A model generated the notes under the pieces. It ran no database searches. It was not told where the DNA came from and saw nothing but the letters and a program-made list of their open reading frames with translations. A program made the translations under genes and the position numbers. Below are positions 1 to 8,949 of a stretch of 64,000 nucleotides of DNA, one piece after another. Source of the DNA: Calothrix sp. NIES-2098 (lineage in GTDB: Bacteria > Cyanobacteriota > Cyanobacteriia > Cyanobacteriales > Nostocaceae); NCBI GenBank assembly GCA_002368175.1, contig AP018172.1, positions 745,001 to 809,000 on the forward strand, written 5' to 3'. Numbering within the stretch: the stretch's first letter is position 1; each line of letters starts with the position of its first letter.

Positions 1-1312
1 GTCCATTCCTGAACTTCATCAGAAAAAGGTTACGCTTACACTTCCCCCGCAAGGGGATGGAAACCAAATCTCGCGTTGGCGGGTACGATCACACTAATAT
101 GGGTTACGCTTACACTTCCCCCGCAAGGGGATGGAAACCTACTGCTGAAGCGATTGGAGCTAATGCACTAAAAGGTTACGCTTACACTTCCCCCGCAAGG
201 GGATGGAAACTGTATTGAATGCCCATTGCCAGTTGACCGATATATTAACGCCAGTTACGCTTACACTTCCCCCGCAAGGGGATGGAAACTTACTTGCTAC
301 TTTGTTTTAGATATGACTCATAATCGTTACGCTTACACTTCCCCCGCAAGGGGATGGAAACATAGAAGAGTAGTATGCTTCCAATTGATTACGATAGCTA
401 GTTACGCTTACACTTCCCCCGCAAGGGGATGGAAACTTTTCTGTAAAAGAACAAACTAAAGATAAAGGTTACGCTTACACTTCCCCCGCAAGGGGATGGA
501 AACTAGGACAAGCGTTAGATGATCTTAATAAGGCAGCTAAAGGGTTACGCTTACACTTCCCCCGCAAGGGGATGGAAACGTTTAAAGGTGAGGCTTGTTC
601 TCAGGCATTTTGGGAGTTACGCTTACACTTCCCCCGCAAGGGGATGGAAACTTATTTCCTGAATCAAAACTTGATTACCTTTGTATGTTACGCTTACACT
701 TCCCCCGCAAGGGGATGGAAACGCTCAGGATGGGAGCGTAGCTAACCACTTAGCCCAGTTACGCTTACACTTACCCCGCAAGGGGATGGAAACTTCATCA
801 GTAGGTGCAGATGCACTATTAATCCAAAGTAGTTACGCTTACACTTCCCCCGCAAGGGGATGGAAACTTCACAATACTGCTACGTTTAAAACCATCGTTA
901 CCTTGTTACGCTTACACTTCCCCCGCAAGGGGATGGAAACATTAATTGAGAACACTGGTATTGATTCGATGCTAACTGTTACGCTTACACTTCCCCCGTA
1001 AGGGGATGGAAACAATATTTTCTCTATCACTCTAGAGTTGAATCGGATACCAGAGTTACGCTTACACTTCCCCCGCAAGGGGATGGAAACGTTTGAAAGT
1101 TAAAACTTCCTGTTGGATGTTGTTCAAAACGTTACGCTTACACTTCCCCCGTAAGGGGATGGAAACTCCGCTGGCTAATCCATTTCACCCAAGGGGTCAA
1201 GAAGTTACGCTTACACTTTCCCCGCAAGGGGATGGAAACGCCTCACGGAAAGTGACGCAGCCTAAGTTATCCATCGGATATCTAACTTATTCCCCGCGAG
1301 GGGATGAATGAG
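1..1312 (+). CRISPR. CRISPR array, distal part (17 repeats plus a degenerate terminal repeat)
   Basis: Seventeen 36-bp direct repeats start at 29, 103, 175, 254, 326, 401, 468, 544, 616, 687, 758, 832, 905, 978, 1055, 1131 and 1204. Each begins GTTACGCTTACA and ends GGATGGAAAC, and spacers are about 34-40 bp. Repeats at 758, 978, 1131 and 1204 carry single substitutions. CCCC-GCAA-GGGG gives a small hairpin, and the eight bases after it (ATGGAAAC) match the 5' tag left by Cas6-type processing. A decayed repeat lies at 1277-1312, so this is the old, leader-distal end. Bases 1-28 read as the end of another spacer, so the array and its leader continue to the left of the window. No cas gene is present here, so the subtype is not assigned. 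Confidence 0.97.
1277..1312 (+). repeat. Degenerate terminal CRISPR repeat
   Basis: Only the hairpin core is preserved (CCCCGCGAGGGGATG followed by AATGAG instead of GAAAC). It marks the distal end of the array. The altered 3' part (GGGGATGAATGAG) recurs at 2257-2292, about 980 bp further on. Confidence 0.85.
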
Positions 1313-1483
1313 GCTATGAGTTACACGGCTATAAATTATTTAATAATCTCTTTCAGCAACAAAAATAAATCAGCAAATAATCTCATATTTAGTTAAACTA
1401 CGTCTTTTAGGAGAATTAGAAGGGCATTAACAATTCAATCAGCAAACAGCACGCTGTATTGAATCAACAGAAAATGAAACAGT

Positions 1484-1843
1484 ATGGCATACGAAGTAGA
1501 ATATACAGACGAGTTCGAGCAGTGGTGGCTAACACTTGATGCAAAAACGCAAGTCTCGATTGATGCAGCTGTCACCTTACTTACAGAAAAGGGGCCTAAC
1601 CTTCCCTTTCCTTAAAGTTCTGGTGTAAAAGGTTCTCGTTACCAACATATGCGAGAACTTCGAGTACAACATCAAGGAAACCCATATCGCATTTTGTATG
1701 CTTTTGATCCTCGTAGAGTTGCGATACTCCTTTTAGGAGGTAACAAAGTGGGTAACGATCGCTGGTATGAGGAAAATGTACCAAAAGCAGATCAGCTCTA
1801 TGATGAATTATTAAAAGAGCTTCAAGATGAAGGATTAATATGA
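1484..1843 (+). pseudogene. HigB/RelE-superfamily toxin (Gp49-like) with in-frame stop
   Basis: Reading from ATG 1484 gives a protein of about 119 codons of the phage Gp49-like HigB family of mRNA interferases. Family-like segments are GPNLPFPxSSGVKGSR, MRELR, YRILYAFDPRR and DRWYEENVPKADQLYDE. Codon 44 (1613-1615) is TAA where the surrounding pattern PxSSG normally has an aromatic residue, most simply TAC/TAT to TAA. The rest of the frame is intact to a TGA at 1841-1843, which overlaps the antitoxin start by 4 nt. A restart at ATG 1649 would give only the C-terminal 64 residues. I infer that the toxin is inactive while its antitoxin is intact. A sequencing error at one base is the alternative. 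Confidence 0.88.
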
Positions 1844-2151
1844 AAACAAAGCCTTTTAGCGAATTGCGAAAAAGAATGACACCAGAGCAAAGGGCGGAGA
1901 GCGATACTCGTGCTAAACTTGCGCTACTTCATATTACCTTGATGGAACTACAAGAATCATTGGGGCTTTCACAAGATGATTTAGAAAAAGACCTCAATGC
2001 TATTAGTTCTAGTATGTCTGAATTGGAAAATCAAGAAGATATTCAAGTTGCAACGCTCTCTCGTTATATTAAGGCTCTTGGCGGTACCCTAAAACTAGTA
2101 GCGCAATTCCCTGATGAGGAGAAGGAAATTGTTCTGGCTCAATTTGAGTAA
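1840..2151 (+). CDS. HigA-type antitoxin, XRE-like helix-turn-helix
   Basis: This 103-residue protein starts with the family-typical MKTKPFSELR and a TPEQRAESDTRAKLAL segment. A helix-turn-helix follows at about residues 40-75 (LSQDDLEKDLNAISSSMSEL), then a C-terminal LGGTLKLVAQFPD strand. HigA-like proteins bind both their toxin and the operon promoter. The start overlaps the stop of the broken toxin gene (ATGA), the usual coupling of toxin-first HigBA operons. Here the antitoxin appears orphaned by the nonsense codon in its partner. Length and motifs are complete, so it is probably still a functional DNA-binding protein. Confidence 0.87.
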   Translation: MKTKPFSELRKRMTPEQRAESDTRAKLALLHITLMELQESLGLSQDDLEKDLNAISSSMSELENQEDIQVATLSRYIKALGGTLKLVAQFPDEEKEIVLAQFE

Positions 2152-2256
2152 ACCTAATGAGCATTACTAATACTAGCTACAGCTTGGCTTTTTCAACTAG
2201 TCAAGCTAATTTTTATACAAAAATAGCTCACTAACTACGGTTGAGTTAAGCATAAG

Positions 2257-2292
2257 TCTTCCATCTCTCTTCCCCGCAAGGGGATGAATGAG
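2257..2292 (+). repeat. Orphan CRISPR-repeat remnant
   Basis: The segment holds TCCCCGCAAGGGGATGAATG, identical in its hairpin core to the array repeat and in its altered tail to the decayed repeat at 1277-1312. The HigBA-like module lies between the two remnants. Either the array once reached this far, or the remnant was duplicated together with the inserted module. Confidence 0.75.
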
Positions 2293-2411
2293 ACTAATGT
2301 GAGTACAAGCTAATACTGTTTACCCAGATTAGACGATATATACAATGGGGAATAACTGTCTTGATAATAGGCAGAGAGTAGACGGCAGAAGGGATAATAG
2401 CAATTGCACTT

Positions 2412-2650
2412 GCCGAAATGGCAATTGAGTACTCCGAAACGGCAAATGTAGTATGCGGAATAGCAATTGTAGTGTCAAAAATGGCAATTGAGTACTCCGA
2501 AACAGCAATTGACGACTCCAAAATAGCAATTGTAGTGTGCGGAATAGCAAATGTAGTGTCTAAAACGGCAAATGTAGTATACGAAATAGCAACTGAGTAC
2601 TCGAAAATGGCAATTGTGGCTCCCGAAATAGTAATTGCTGCTGCAATCCA
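2412..2650. repeat. 21-bp minisatellite, about 11 units
   Basis: Imperfect tandem units of 21 bp, each with a GGCAATT or AGCAAATG-like core, alternate between forms such as AAATGGCAATTGAGTACTCC and AATAGCAATTGTAGTGTGCG. Because 21 is a multiple of three, open frames appear on both strands (on + a chain of heptapeptides such as MAIEYSE and IAIVVSK). No good ribosome binding site or conserved domain supports translation. Two other loci in this window (46.5 and 51.8 kb) have the same 21-bp period, a GCAA core and about 11 units. The rest of the 2152-2979 gap holds two HIP1-type sites near 2800-2840 and the trmFO upstream region. Confidence 0.85.
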
Positions 2651-2979
2651 TTAAAAAGGCATCATTCCTTGTGCTTTCTAGCTTCAAAATCAGGAAAAGA
2701 TAAAAATTTACCTCATATTTTCGTAAAATTTATTACCTAATTTTCTAGCTAAAAAATCTATTCTGCGGTCAAATTTAACTCTGGGAAAGTCAGTAATTGA
2801 ATGCGATCGCAATCTCTAATATTATTCTTGCGCGATCGCATAGAAAAAGTCATTGCTATTTAAGCAAGCGCTCTCACTTGAGTAGTGGCAGTTATCTGAT
2901 TGAGTGAGGACGATATGATGAATATACATAAATTCCCAGCAAATTATCTTTAACTGAACCAGGAATTCATCATTTAACT

Positions 2980-4296
2980 ATGACTCAACAACCGATACAC
3001 GTGATTGGAGGTGGACTAGCTGGAACAGAAGCAGCTTGGCAAATAGCGCAGGCTGGAGTACCGGTGATTTTGCATGAAATGCGTCCAAATCGCTTTAGTC
3101 CTGCCCATCACACAGAACATCTGGCAGAATTAGTATGTAGTAATTCCTTTGGTGCAATGGCGAGCGATCGCGCTACGGGATTATTACACGAAGAACTCAG
3201 ACAGCTTAATTCTATTATTATTGCCAAAGCCGACGAACACGCAGTTCCGGCTGGTGGAGCCTTAGCTGTAGATAGAGGACAATTTAGCCAAGAGTTAACA
3301 GAAACTCTATCTCATCATCCTTTAATTGAATTCCGTCGCGGTGAAGTACCCGCAATTCCTGAAGGTATAGTAGTTTTGGCAACTGGCCCCTTAACCAGTC
3401 CCGACTTAGCCGAAGATATCCGCCGCTTAACAGGAATGGAATACCTCAGCTTTTTTGATGCTGCTAGTCCCATCGTTGTGGGAGAATCGATTAACCGCGA
3501 TATTGCTTTTATGGCTTCTCGCTATGACAAAGGCGAAGCTGCTTATCTCAACTGTCCCATGAATAAGGAGCAATACCTGCACTTCTGGGAAGAACTTAAG
3601 AAAGCCGAACAAACAGAATTAAAGGATTTTGAACGAGAAACAGCAAAATTCTTTGAAGCTTGTCTACCCATTGAAGAACAAGCACTGCGGGGAGAAGATA
3701 CGATGCGCTATGGCCCCCTGAAGCCAGTAGGATTATCTGATAGCCGTACCGGGGAACGTCCTTATGCAGTTGTGCAGTTGCGCCAAGAAGACAAAGCCGG
3801 TCAACTGTGGAACATGGTAGGATTTCAAACTAATTTGCGTTGGGGCGAGCAAAAGCGAGTATTTAGGTTAATTCCTGGTTTAGAAAATGCAGAATTTGTG
3901 CGGTTGGGAGTGATGCACCGCAACACTTTTATCAATGCTCCCCAACTGATGCATCCCACTCTGCAATTTAAACAGCGTCCTAACTTATTGGCTGCTGGAC
4001 AATTGATTGGAACTGAAGGCTACACCGCAGCAGCCGCGGGTGGTTGCTTGGCGGGAATTAATGCTGCACGGCTAGCTTTGGGGAAAGAAGCTTTAACTCT
4101 ACCACCTACAACCATGATGGGAGCGTTGTTTGAGTTTATCAGTTCCGCTTCGCCCAAACACTTTCAGCCAATGCCGCCTAACTTTGGTATTTTCCCCGAA
4201 TTGGGTGTGAAAATCAAAAATAAACAAGAGCGTTATGGACGTTACCGCGATCGCTCTTTGGCTGATTTGGCAAATTGGAAAGCGAATCAGTTATGA
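2980..4296 (+). CDS. trmFO: Methylenetetrahydrofolate--tRNA-(uracil-5-)-methyltransferase TrmFO
   Basis: TrmFO is a cytoplasmic flavoprotein that makes m5U54 (ribothymidine) in the tRNA T-loop, using methylenetetrahydrofolate as carbon donor and FAD/NAD(P)H. The 438-residue length is normal. The N-terminus has the GidA-type FAD motif [19 protein letters not shown], followed by the family segments [14 protein letters not shown] and GLLHEELR. The C-terminus carries [12 protein letters not shown]. The ATG at 2980 follows CAGGAATTCATCATTTAACT, so the GGA is a weak and distant ribosome binding site. The gene stands alone and its 3' end overlaps the convergent small gene by 6 nt. Confidence 0.97.
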   Translation: MTQQPIHVIGGGLAGTEAAWQIAQAGVPVILHEMRPNRFSPAHHTEHLAELVCSNSFGAMASDRATGLLHEELRQLNSIIIAKADEHAVPAGGALAVDRGQFSQELTETLSHHPLIEFRRGEVPAIPEGIVVLATGPLTSPDLAEDIRRLTGMEYLSFFDAASPIVVGESINRDIAFMASRYDKGEAAYLNCPMNKEQYLHFWEELKKAEQTELKDFERETAKFFEACLPIEEQALRGEDTMRYGPLKPVGLSDSRTGERPYAVVQLRQEDKAGQLWNMVGFQTNLRWGEQKRVFRLIPGLENAEFVRLGVMHRNTFINAPQLMHPTLQFKQRPNLLAAGQLIGTEGYTAAAAGGCLAGINAARLALGKEALTLPPTTMMGALFEFISSASPKHFQPMPPNFGIFPELGVKIKNKQERYGRYRDRSLADLANWKANQL

Positions 4297-4605
4297 CTTA
4301 TCTGATTTGCTCTTGTGTTGCTCTGGGATAGTCGCTAACCCATGTATACCAAGTCCTGTAATTACTCCTCCGATTAATCCCCAAGTCCCGTCAGCAAATA
4401 CATTAATCCGATGAGCTAAAGTCCGATGATAGGCATAATCTAACTGTCTATCATTTACTTTTTCATCTTTTGCTAGCTTTTCGATGTAATTCTCAGCTTT
4501 TCCCAGCGCATCGTAATCCAAAATAAACCAATAAAGCGATATACCCACTACTGCTAAACCAGGAATAACTAAAGTAATTAAAAGAATTGCTTTGCGTATA
4601 TTCAT
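4291..4605 (-). CDS. Small membrane protein, unknown function
   Basis: A 104-residue protein with an N-terminal transmembrane helix (about 7-29, [19 protein letters not shown]), a charged middle segment (30-65) and a glycine-rich hydrophobic stretch near 75-92 ([19 protein letters not shown]) that could be a second helix. This suggests a hairpin-like inner-membrane protein. No family is recognised. It converges on trmFO with a 6-nt overlap. Codon use is like its neighbours and the frame is clean, but function is unknown. Confidence 0.6.
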   Translation of the reverse strand: MNIRKAILLITLVIPGLAVVGISLYWFILDYDALGKAENYIEKLAKDEKVNDRQLDYAYHRTLAHRINVFADGTWGLIGGVITGLGIHGLATIPEQHKSKSDKS

Positions 4606-4805
4606 ATAACTAGTAACTCGTAATTCTACTTATTAACTACAAATTATGAATTAACAATTACGAATTATCGTGACATTGCTGGGATGTATATGTTAAAACG
4701 TGGCTGACAAACTTGATACATAGCGCATTTGAGTAGGTGAGCCTGATTTTGCAACTAATCCTCATGGTGTTTGGTTGGAACGATCGCTTTTGGCAATCTC
4801 ACACC

Positions 4806-6005
4806 ATGAGAGCGCCATTTTTTGCAAAGCAGAGATTTGGTTGGTGGAATTTAGTAATTAGCTGGTTTCTATGTATAATTTTTTTGCTAATTATCCCAGC
4901 ATTACCAGTACAAGCAGCTACTACTCCATCAATTGATACTCTCAAGCAGCAGCAGCAACAAGTTAAGCAGCAGCGTCAGAGTGTAGTTAAAGAACGCGAT
5001 CGCTTAAATAATCTGCAAAATGCAGCGCAAAATCGCCTCACAGGAATCAAGCAAAATCTTAAAACTACTGATAGCCACATTCAACATAGTGAATTGCAAT
5101 TGAAACTAGCTGCTGAACGCCTGCAAAAGTTAGAGGCTGATTTAGCAGTGGCGGAACGTTCCTATGAAGAACGTCAAGTAGCAACTGTTGCAAGGTTGCG
5201 CTTCCTTCAGCGATCGCCTACAAGTCAAGGATGGGGAGTTTTGCTGCAAAGCGAAAATATCAGCGATTTTATTAGCCGCCGTCATCAGCTAAAGTTAGTT
5301 TACCAAGCAGACCAGCAAATTTTAGTCAAACTCAATCAACAAGCAAACTCGATTGTTCAGCAGAAAACCGCAGTAGAACAGCAAAAAAACGAAGTTGCTT
5401 TGATTCGCGAGCAATTACTAGCGCAAAAAGCTGATTATCAGGCTCAAGCACAGTTGCAATCAGAAGTGATTCAACGCTTAAATAGCGATCGCTTGGCTTT
5501 AGAAGCCGCACAAAATCAGCTAGAGCAAGATTCTAAAAATCTAGAAGCCTTAATTCAACAAAAAATAGCAGAGGCGCAAGCGAAAACCAACAGCAGCAGT
5601 AAAAATATCATCATTCGCGGCACGGGAATGTTGGCGTTACCCAGCGATGCACCTACCAGCAGTCCTTTCGGTTGGCGGGTACACCCGATTCTTGGTTATC
5701 GCCGCTTTCATGCCGGACTCGATTTTGCCGCTAGTTATGGTAGTACAATTCGGGCAGCAGATTCGGGAACAGTAATTTTTGCTGGCTGGTACGGCGGTTA
5801 TGGTAAAGCTGTAATTATCGATCACGGCAGCGGTATTACTACACTTTACGGTCATACCAGCGAATTATACGTTTCTGAAGGGCAAGGAGTACAACGCGGA
5901 CAAGCGATCGCGGCTGTCGGTTCCACGGGTTTATCTACCGGGCCTCACCTGCATTTTGAAGTGCGACGTGATGGTACACCTATAGACCCCGCTAATTATC
6001 TTTAA
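4806..6005 (+). CDS. Secreted M23 family metallopeptidase with N-terminal coiled coil (EnvC/NlpD-like)
   Basis: From ATG 4806 the protein has a basic n-region, a long hydrophobic signal (VISWFLCIIFLLIIPALPVQA) with a likely cut after VQA, and about 210 residues of glutamine-rich coiled coil. A C-terminal LytM/M23 domain follows: GWRVHPILGYRRFHAGLDFA contains HxxxD, and LSTGPHLHFEVRRDG contains the HxH metal ligands. Such proteins cut peptide cross-links in peptidoglycan or activate amidases at division. All M23 zinc ligands are visible, so it is likely catalytic. GTG 4737 and ATG 4764 are upstream alternatives. I prefer 4806 because it gives a standard signal peptide. A G-rich short-repeat tract follows the stop. 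Confidence 0.9.
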   Translation: MRAPFFAKQRFGWWNLVISWFLCIIFLLIIPALPVQAATTPSIDTLKQQQQQVKQQRQSVVKERDRLNNLQNAAQNRLTGIKQNLKTTDSHIQHSELQLKLAAERLQKLEADLAVAERSYEERQVATVARLRFLQRSPTSQGWGVLLQSENISDFISRRHQLKLVYQADQQILVKLNQQANSIVQQKTAVEQQKNEVALIREQLLAQKADYQAQAQLQSEVIQRLNSDRLALEAAQNQLEQDSKNLEALIQQKIAEAQAKTNSSSKNIIIRGTGMLALPSDAPTSSPFGWRVHPILGYRRFHAGLDFAASYGSTIRAADSGTVIFAGWYGGYGKAVIIDHGSGITTLYGHTSELYVSEGQGVQRGQAIAAVGSTGLSTGPHLHFEVRRDGTPIDPANYL

Positions 6006-6130
6006 TTGGGAGTGTGGGGAGTGTGGGGAGAGGAGAAGCAGAGGAGCAGTGAGCAGGGGGAGAAGAAATCACTATTGCCTATTAATACTTGACCCTTGAC
6101 CCTTGACCTTTGACTTTGGACTCTTGACCA
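6006..6130. repeat. Short tandemly repeated G-rich and TTGACCC-type heptamers
   Basis: The tract GTGGGGAGTGTGGGGAG is followed by a run of imperfect heptamers (TTGACCC, TTGACCT, TTGACTT, TGGACTC). These resemble the short tandem repeats common in filamentous cyanobacterial gaps. The same family of words recurs at about 22.39, 24.64 and 24.85 kb. Confidence 0.75.
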
Positions 6131-6140
6131 ATGACAAATG

Positions 6141-6149
6141 TGTTATAAT
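6141..6149 (+). promoter_or_regulatory. Extended -10 promoter element for tRNA-Arg
   Basis: TGTTATAAT is a TGn extended -10 with a consensus TATAAT at 6144-6149, 13 bp before the tRNA. A TTGACC at 6124 is only 14 bp upstream of the -10, short for a -35, which fits reliance on the extended -10. Confidence 0.6.
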
Positions 6150-6161
6150 GTAAAAGATTGA

Positions 6162-6234
6162 GGGCGCGTGGCTCAGTGGATAGAGCAACAGATTCCGGTT
6201 CTGTGGGTCGGGGGTTCAAATCCCTCCGCGCTCG
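6162..6234 (+). tRNA. tRNA-Arg (anticodon CCG)
   Basis: The 73-nt sequence folds as a cloverleaf. The acceptor stem pairs GGGCGCG with CGCGCTC with one G-U, and the discriminator base is G. The D arm contains GGCTCAGTGGATAGAGC, the anticodon arm is CAGATTCCGGTTCTG with CCG, and the T arm contains GGTTCAAATCC. CCG reads CGG codons. CCA is not encoded. A T6 run starts at 6235 and probably serves as terminator. Confidence 0.96.
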
Positions 6235-6428
6235 TTTTTTGTACATTAACTAATTATTTGTCCGCGGTGACAGAAGGTATTATTCATACTTTCTAAAGAT
6301 TGGGGTGAGCTTTGATATTTTCAGCCTTTAACGCCTGCGATCGCTTTGGCTATATCAATGTCAAATTCAATAGTAGCGCGATCGCACATTCCAGTTAATA
6401 TGCTGTGGTTGATAGTCAATCTAAAATA

Positions 6429-6656
6429 ATGCCTAAGAAAATTAGGGAGTTAAAACAATGGTTACGCCAAGTAGGTTTTACGGAACTCTCAGGGAAAGGA
6501 AGCCACACTAACTGGATACATCCCTTATATGCTGGAAAGCTAACAGTTTCAGGTAAAGATAGCTCGGACGCTAAACCCTACCAAGAAAAGGAAGTACAAC
6601 AAGCTATAAAAGAGGTAGAGGAGAAACAACAGCAGGAGAAGCAGGAAGATGAGTAA
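6429..6656 (+). CDS. hicA: HicA-family mRNA interferase toxin
   Basis: The product of about 75 residues begins MPKKIRELKQWLRQVGF, the first helix of the HicA double-stranded-RNA-binding-like fold. GKGSHTNW follows, containing the family catalytic His in G-K-G-S-H. The tail is lysine/glutamate-rich. GTG 6405 would add eight residues, but the family start matches ATG 6429. The 3' end overlaps hicB by 8 nt, as expected for a HicAB operon. HicA cleaves mRNA and is neutralised by HicB. The pair lies next to tRNA-Arg, a common neighbourhood for accessory modules. Confidence 0.87.
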   Translation: MPKKIRELKQWLRQVGFTELSGKGSHTNWIHPLYAGKLTVSGKDSSDAKPYQEKEVQQAIKEVEEKQQQEKQEDE

Positions 6657-6867
6657 ATTTAAGTATCAAATGTTGATTCAATGGTCTGTTGAAGACAACT
6701 GCTTCTTAGTTGGATTTCCTGATTTTCCCGGACAGCGTTGGCGCACTCATGGCGATACTTATGAGGAGGCTGTGGCGAACGGTATTGAAGCGTTAGAATC
6801 TTTAATTATGGCTTACGAAGCCACAAATGAACCGCTTCCACAGCCAACAGTTTATCAAGTTGCGTAA
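6649..6867 (+). CDS. hicB: HicB-family antitoxin
   Basis: A 72-residue protein with the partially degraded RNase-H-like fold of HicB. It has an N-terminal strand YQMLIQWSVEDNCFLVGFPDFPG, then THGDTYEEAVANGIEALE, which matches the usual G-x-T-xx-EA-xxN-xxEAL pattern. It lacks a C-terminal DNA-binding extension, so it is the short form. Its start overlaps the end of hicA, so the two are translationally coupled. It is expected to block the HicA active site. Confidence 0.9.
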   Translation: MSKFKYQMLIQWSVEDNCFLVGFPDFPGQRWRTHGDTYEEAVANGIEALESLIMAYEATNEPLPQPTVYQVA

Positions 6868-7294
6868 TAGAGCTTGTTACTATACGTGTCAAAATTGGTG
6901 ATGCGTAGACACGCAGTGGCTTGTCGTCAGACATCGCTCTTACTGTATTAGCGTACAGAGATGGGTAGTGCGTTCCCCAAAGGGGTTGCCACAGGCATCG
7001 CGTATTAAAGATGTGTCAGAATTAGTGATGCTTTAGAAACCCAGTACCGCCATACCTTAGAAAACCTGGGTAAAGAAAAAAGAACCGGACATATCGAAGA
7101 TTTGGGAGGAGTCACAATCCCCTTCCAATTGATCCCTTCTGCCCTCTGTCTCCTGCCTTCTTGAAAAGAGTAACTACTAAAAACTGGAGGTTATTTTCTC
7201 TCGCCTCAAACTCAACAGGGGTAACTAGTTGACTTGCTTTCGCCTCTATTTTCATCGATCGCAAGAGAATTTATTTGAGCGTAGGAGTCATCAA
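6868..7294. other. Gap of 427 bp with dispersed-repeat fragments
   Basis: No gene is seen. The stretch contains phrases that recur in cyanobacterial gaps (CGCAGTGGCTTG, GTTGCCACAGGCATCGCG) and a short open piece near 7028-7135 (DALETQYRHTLENLG, then KEKRTGHIEDLGG) with no start. This could be a gene remnant, but I cannot name it. Confidence 0.5.
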
Positions 7295-8095
7295 TTAGCC
7301 TTTAAAAATGATGTCGTACAGTGACAATAAAATCTCCACCACAATTAGAATCACCACATACCACTCTACTCGTTGGCTACTGCTATGCTGCATAAACTCC
7401 AGTACTGTTTGTGCTGTTTGGGAAATTAGCTCTAATTTGCGTTCTAGAGCATTGTGACGCTCGCGGATTTCGTATTCATCCTCTAAGCGCAGATATAAGG
7501 TTTCTAGTTGTGGTGATTCCCAAAGCAACTCTGGCTTATCGATAATCTCTACTCGACCGACAATTTTATGTTGAACTAACAGAGTAGTCCCAAGTTGAGA
7601 CAGTAATTCCCGACTCTTACGTTTACTTCTGTGTTCGCTTTGGAGACTAGCTGCAAACGGTTCAATTTGATCGAATACAGTCGCTAGGCTAGTTTCATAA
7701 TGAGACAGCACAGCACTCTTAGCGAGAATATCAGCTACTATCTGCAAGCGTTCAATACTAAATTCATGCAGAAAAATTTTTCCTTCTTTGACTCGCTCAC
7801 TTTCTGCCATATTTAGATGAACTTCCACTTCTTCCATCTCTGGGTTGGCAAAAGATCCGCTAACTTGAGAGGATATTTCGGTCAAGAAGGCTGCTTTCTC
7901 CACAGGTTCAAGGTTAAACAGGACAACGGCACCATAGCCTAGCAGCACTGCACAGCCTTGTTCGCCGACTTTAACCATTAGTGGCATAGTTGCCAAGCAA
8001 ACGTAATTCTCTAATGTCTGTAGGTTAATCTTCTTACCAAGGAATAGGGCCTGCGCTTTAAAGCTATCTCTATGATTAAAAAGAAGTTTTTGCAT
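7295..8095 (-). CDS. RMD1/YagE-type DUF155 membrane-anchored protein
   Basis: The 266-residue protein fits the DUF155 (yeast Rmd1/Sif, YagE) family. The N-terminal half contains GYGAVVLFNL. A helical middle (about 120-210) contains LYLRLEDEYEIRERHNALERKLELI, and a C-terminal transmembrane helix (VEWYVVILIVVEILLSLYDIIF) is preceded by the family-type coiled helix. In eukaryotes relatives sit in the mitochondrial inner membrane and support organellar translation. The bacterial role is not established. The gene is isolated by repeat-rich gaps on both sides. Confidence 0.85.
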   Translation of the reverse strand: MQKLLFNHRDSFKAQALFLGKKINLQTLENYVCLATMPLMVKVGEQGCAVLLGYGAVVLFNLEPVEKAAFLTEISSQVSGSFANPEMEEVEVHLNMAESERVKEGKIFLHEFSIERLQIVADILAKSAVLSHYETSLATVFDQIEPFAASLQSEHRSKRKSRELLSQLGTTLLVQHKIVGRVEIIDKPELLWESPQLETLYLRLEDEYEIRERHNALERKLELISQTAQTVLEFMQHSSSQRVEWYVVILIVVEILLSLYDIIFKG

Positions 8096-8224
8096 TGCCG
8101 CCCTAAGCTGTAGTTTGCCTATTGAACTGTGGAAGTAGCGATCGCAACTAATGCATCCGATCTGAGATCGCTACAACTTCAGCTTACCAACAAACCTATC
8201 TAGCACTACTTCAGTATCAAACTA

Positions 8225-8809
8225 TTATGGATTCGTCTGTCTGTTAACGCTCTTGTTACTAGGAACGCCCCAAAAATAGTAATCCGCTTGATAACTAACT
8301 TTAACTTCGCGGTTGGCGTGGGCGCGATCGCAACCTTGATTTGGGGCTTTACCGCCAACAGTATGCAAGCGCTGTATCCAATTGACTTGACTAAAGATAC
8401 CATTACCTTGATGCGATCGCCCTTGTAACAGCAACCAGGGAATTGTGCTGGTTTGTGGTGCATCAGCTTTAGCTTTTACTTGACCGATGACTTTACTACC
8501 ATCATTCGATTCCCAGGTAGGGCCAGCATAATGTTTCCCTAGCGATTGTCCTTGCTCGTTAAACAATACTGCATCTGGAGCCTTCAGCGTCCACTCGAAA
8601 GCATCAAGATTCTCTGGTTTAAGTTTGCAAACATATATTTGTGAACCTTTAGCCGATGCTTTGAACAGAAGGCTTTGGTCTGTCGGAACTTGCAGGGTTT
8701 TCGGCACATCTGTAGCAGTGCTAGATGTAGTTTGGGCGTGCGTATTACCAGCACTCAACCCCAAGAGTACAAGCAAGAGACTGATATTCAGGAAATAAGT
8801 TTTGTTCAT
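8225..8809 (-). CDS. Secreted DUF3455 protein
   Basis: A 194-residue protein with a signal peptide (NISLLLVLLGLSAGNTHA, cut after HAQ or nearby). The DUF3455 domain covers about residues 40-182: VPTDQSLLFKASAKGSQIYVC, WTLKAPDAVLF, GKHYAGPTWESNDGS, PWLLLQ, RLHTVGGKAP, YQADYYFWG. The domain's function is unknown. Relatives are exported. The segment after FFWGVP-like residues is short and polar. Confidence is high in the family and low in the role. Confidence 0.87.
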   Translation of the reverse strand: MNKTYFLNISLLLVLLGLSAGNTHAQTTSSTATDVPKTLQVPTDQSLLFKASAKGSQIYVCKLKPENLDAFEWTLKAPDAVLFNEQGQSLGKHYAGPTWESNDGSKVIGQVKAKADAPQTSTIPWLLLQGRSHQGNGIFSQVNWIQRLHTVGGKAPNQGCDRAHANREVKVSYQADYYFWGVPSNKSVNRQTNP

Positions 8810-8949
8810 AAAAATTTTCCTTCAATATGACCTCATCGTTTCTGGATTCTAGAATCTGAAAAAGCGAGAAACATCTGAAGAACGTCTTAAAATTACTCTA
8901 ACGAAATAGAGAAATTACCTACGACTTTCGTTGAGTAATTAGTCAATAT

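Noticed and set aside
226..1311. Open frames across the CRISPR array (repeated SYAYTSPARGWK peptide and antisense forms)
   Set aside because: They are translations of the repeat itself, with no start signals. The array explains them fully.
2294..2687. Four overlapping open frames on both strands in the 2.4-kb minisatellite
   Set aside because: The 21-bp period keeps all frames open. No ribosome binding site, no domain and no frame preference.
6868..7294. A second HicB-like or other gene fragment near 7028-7135
   Set aside because: Only an open stretch without start or recognisable motif. Recorded as a possible remnant only.
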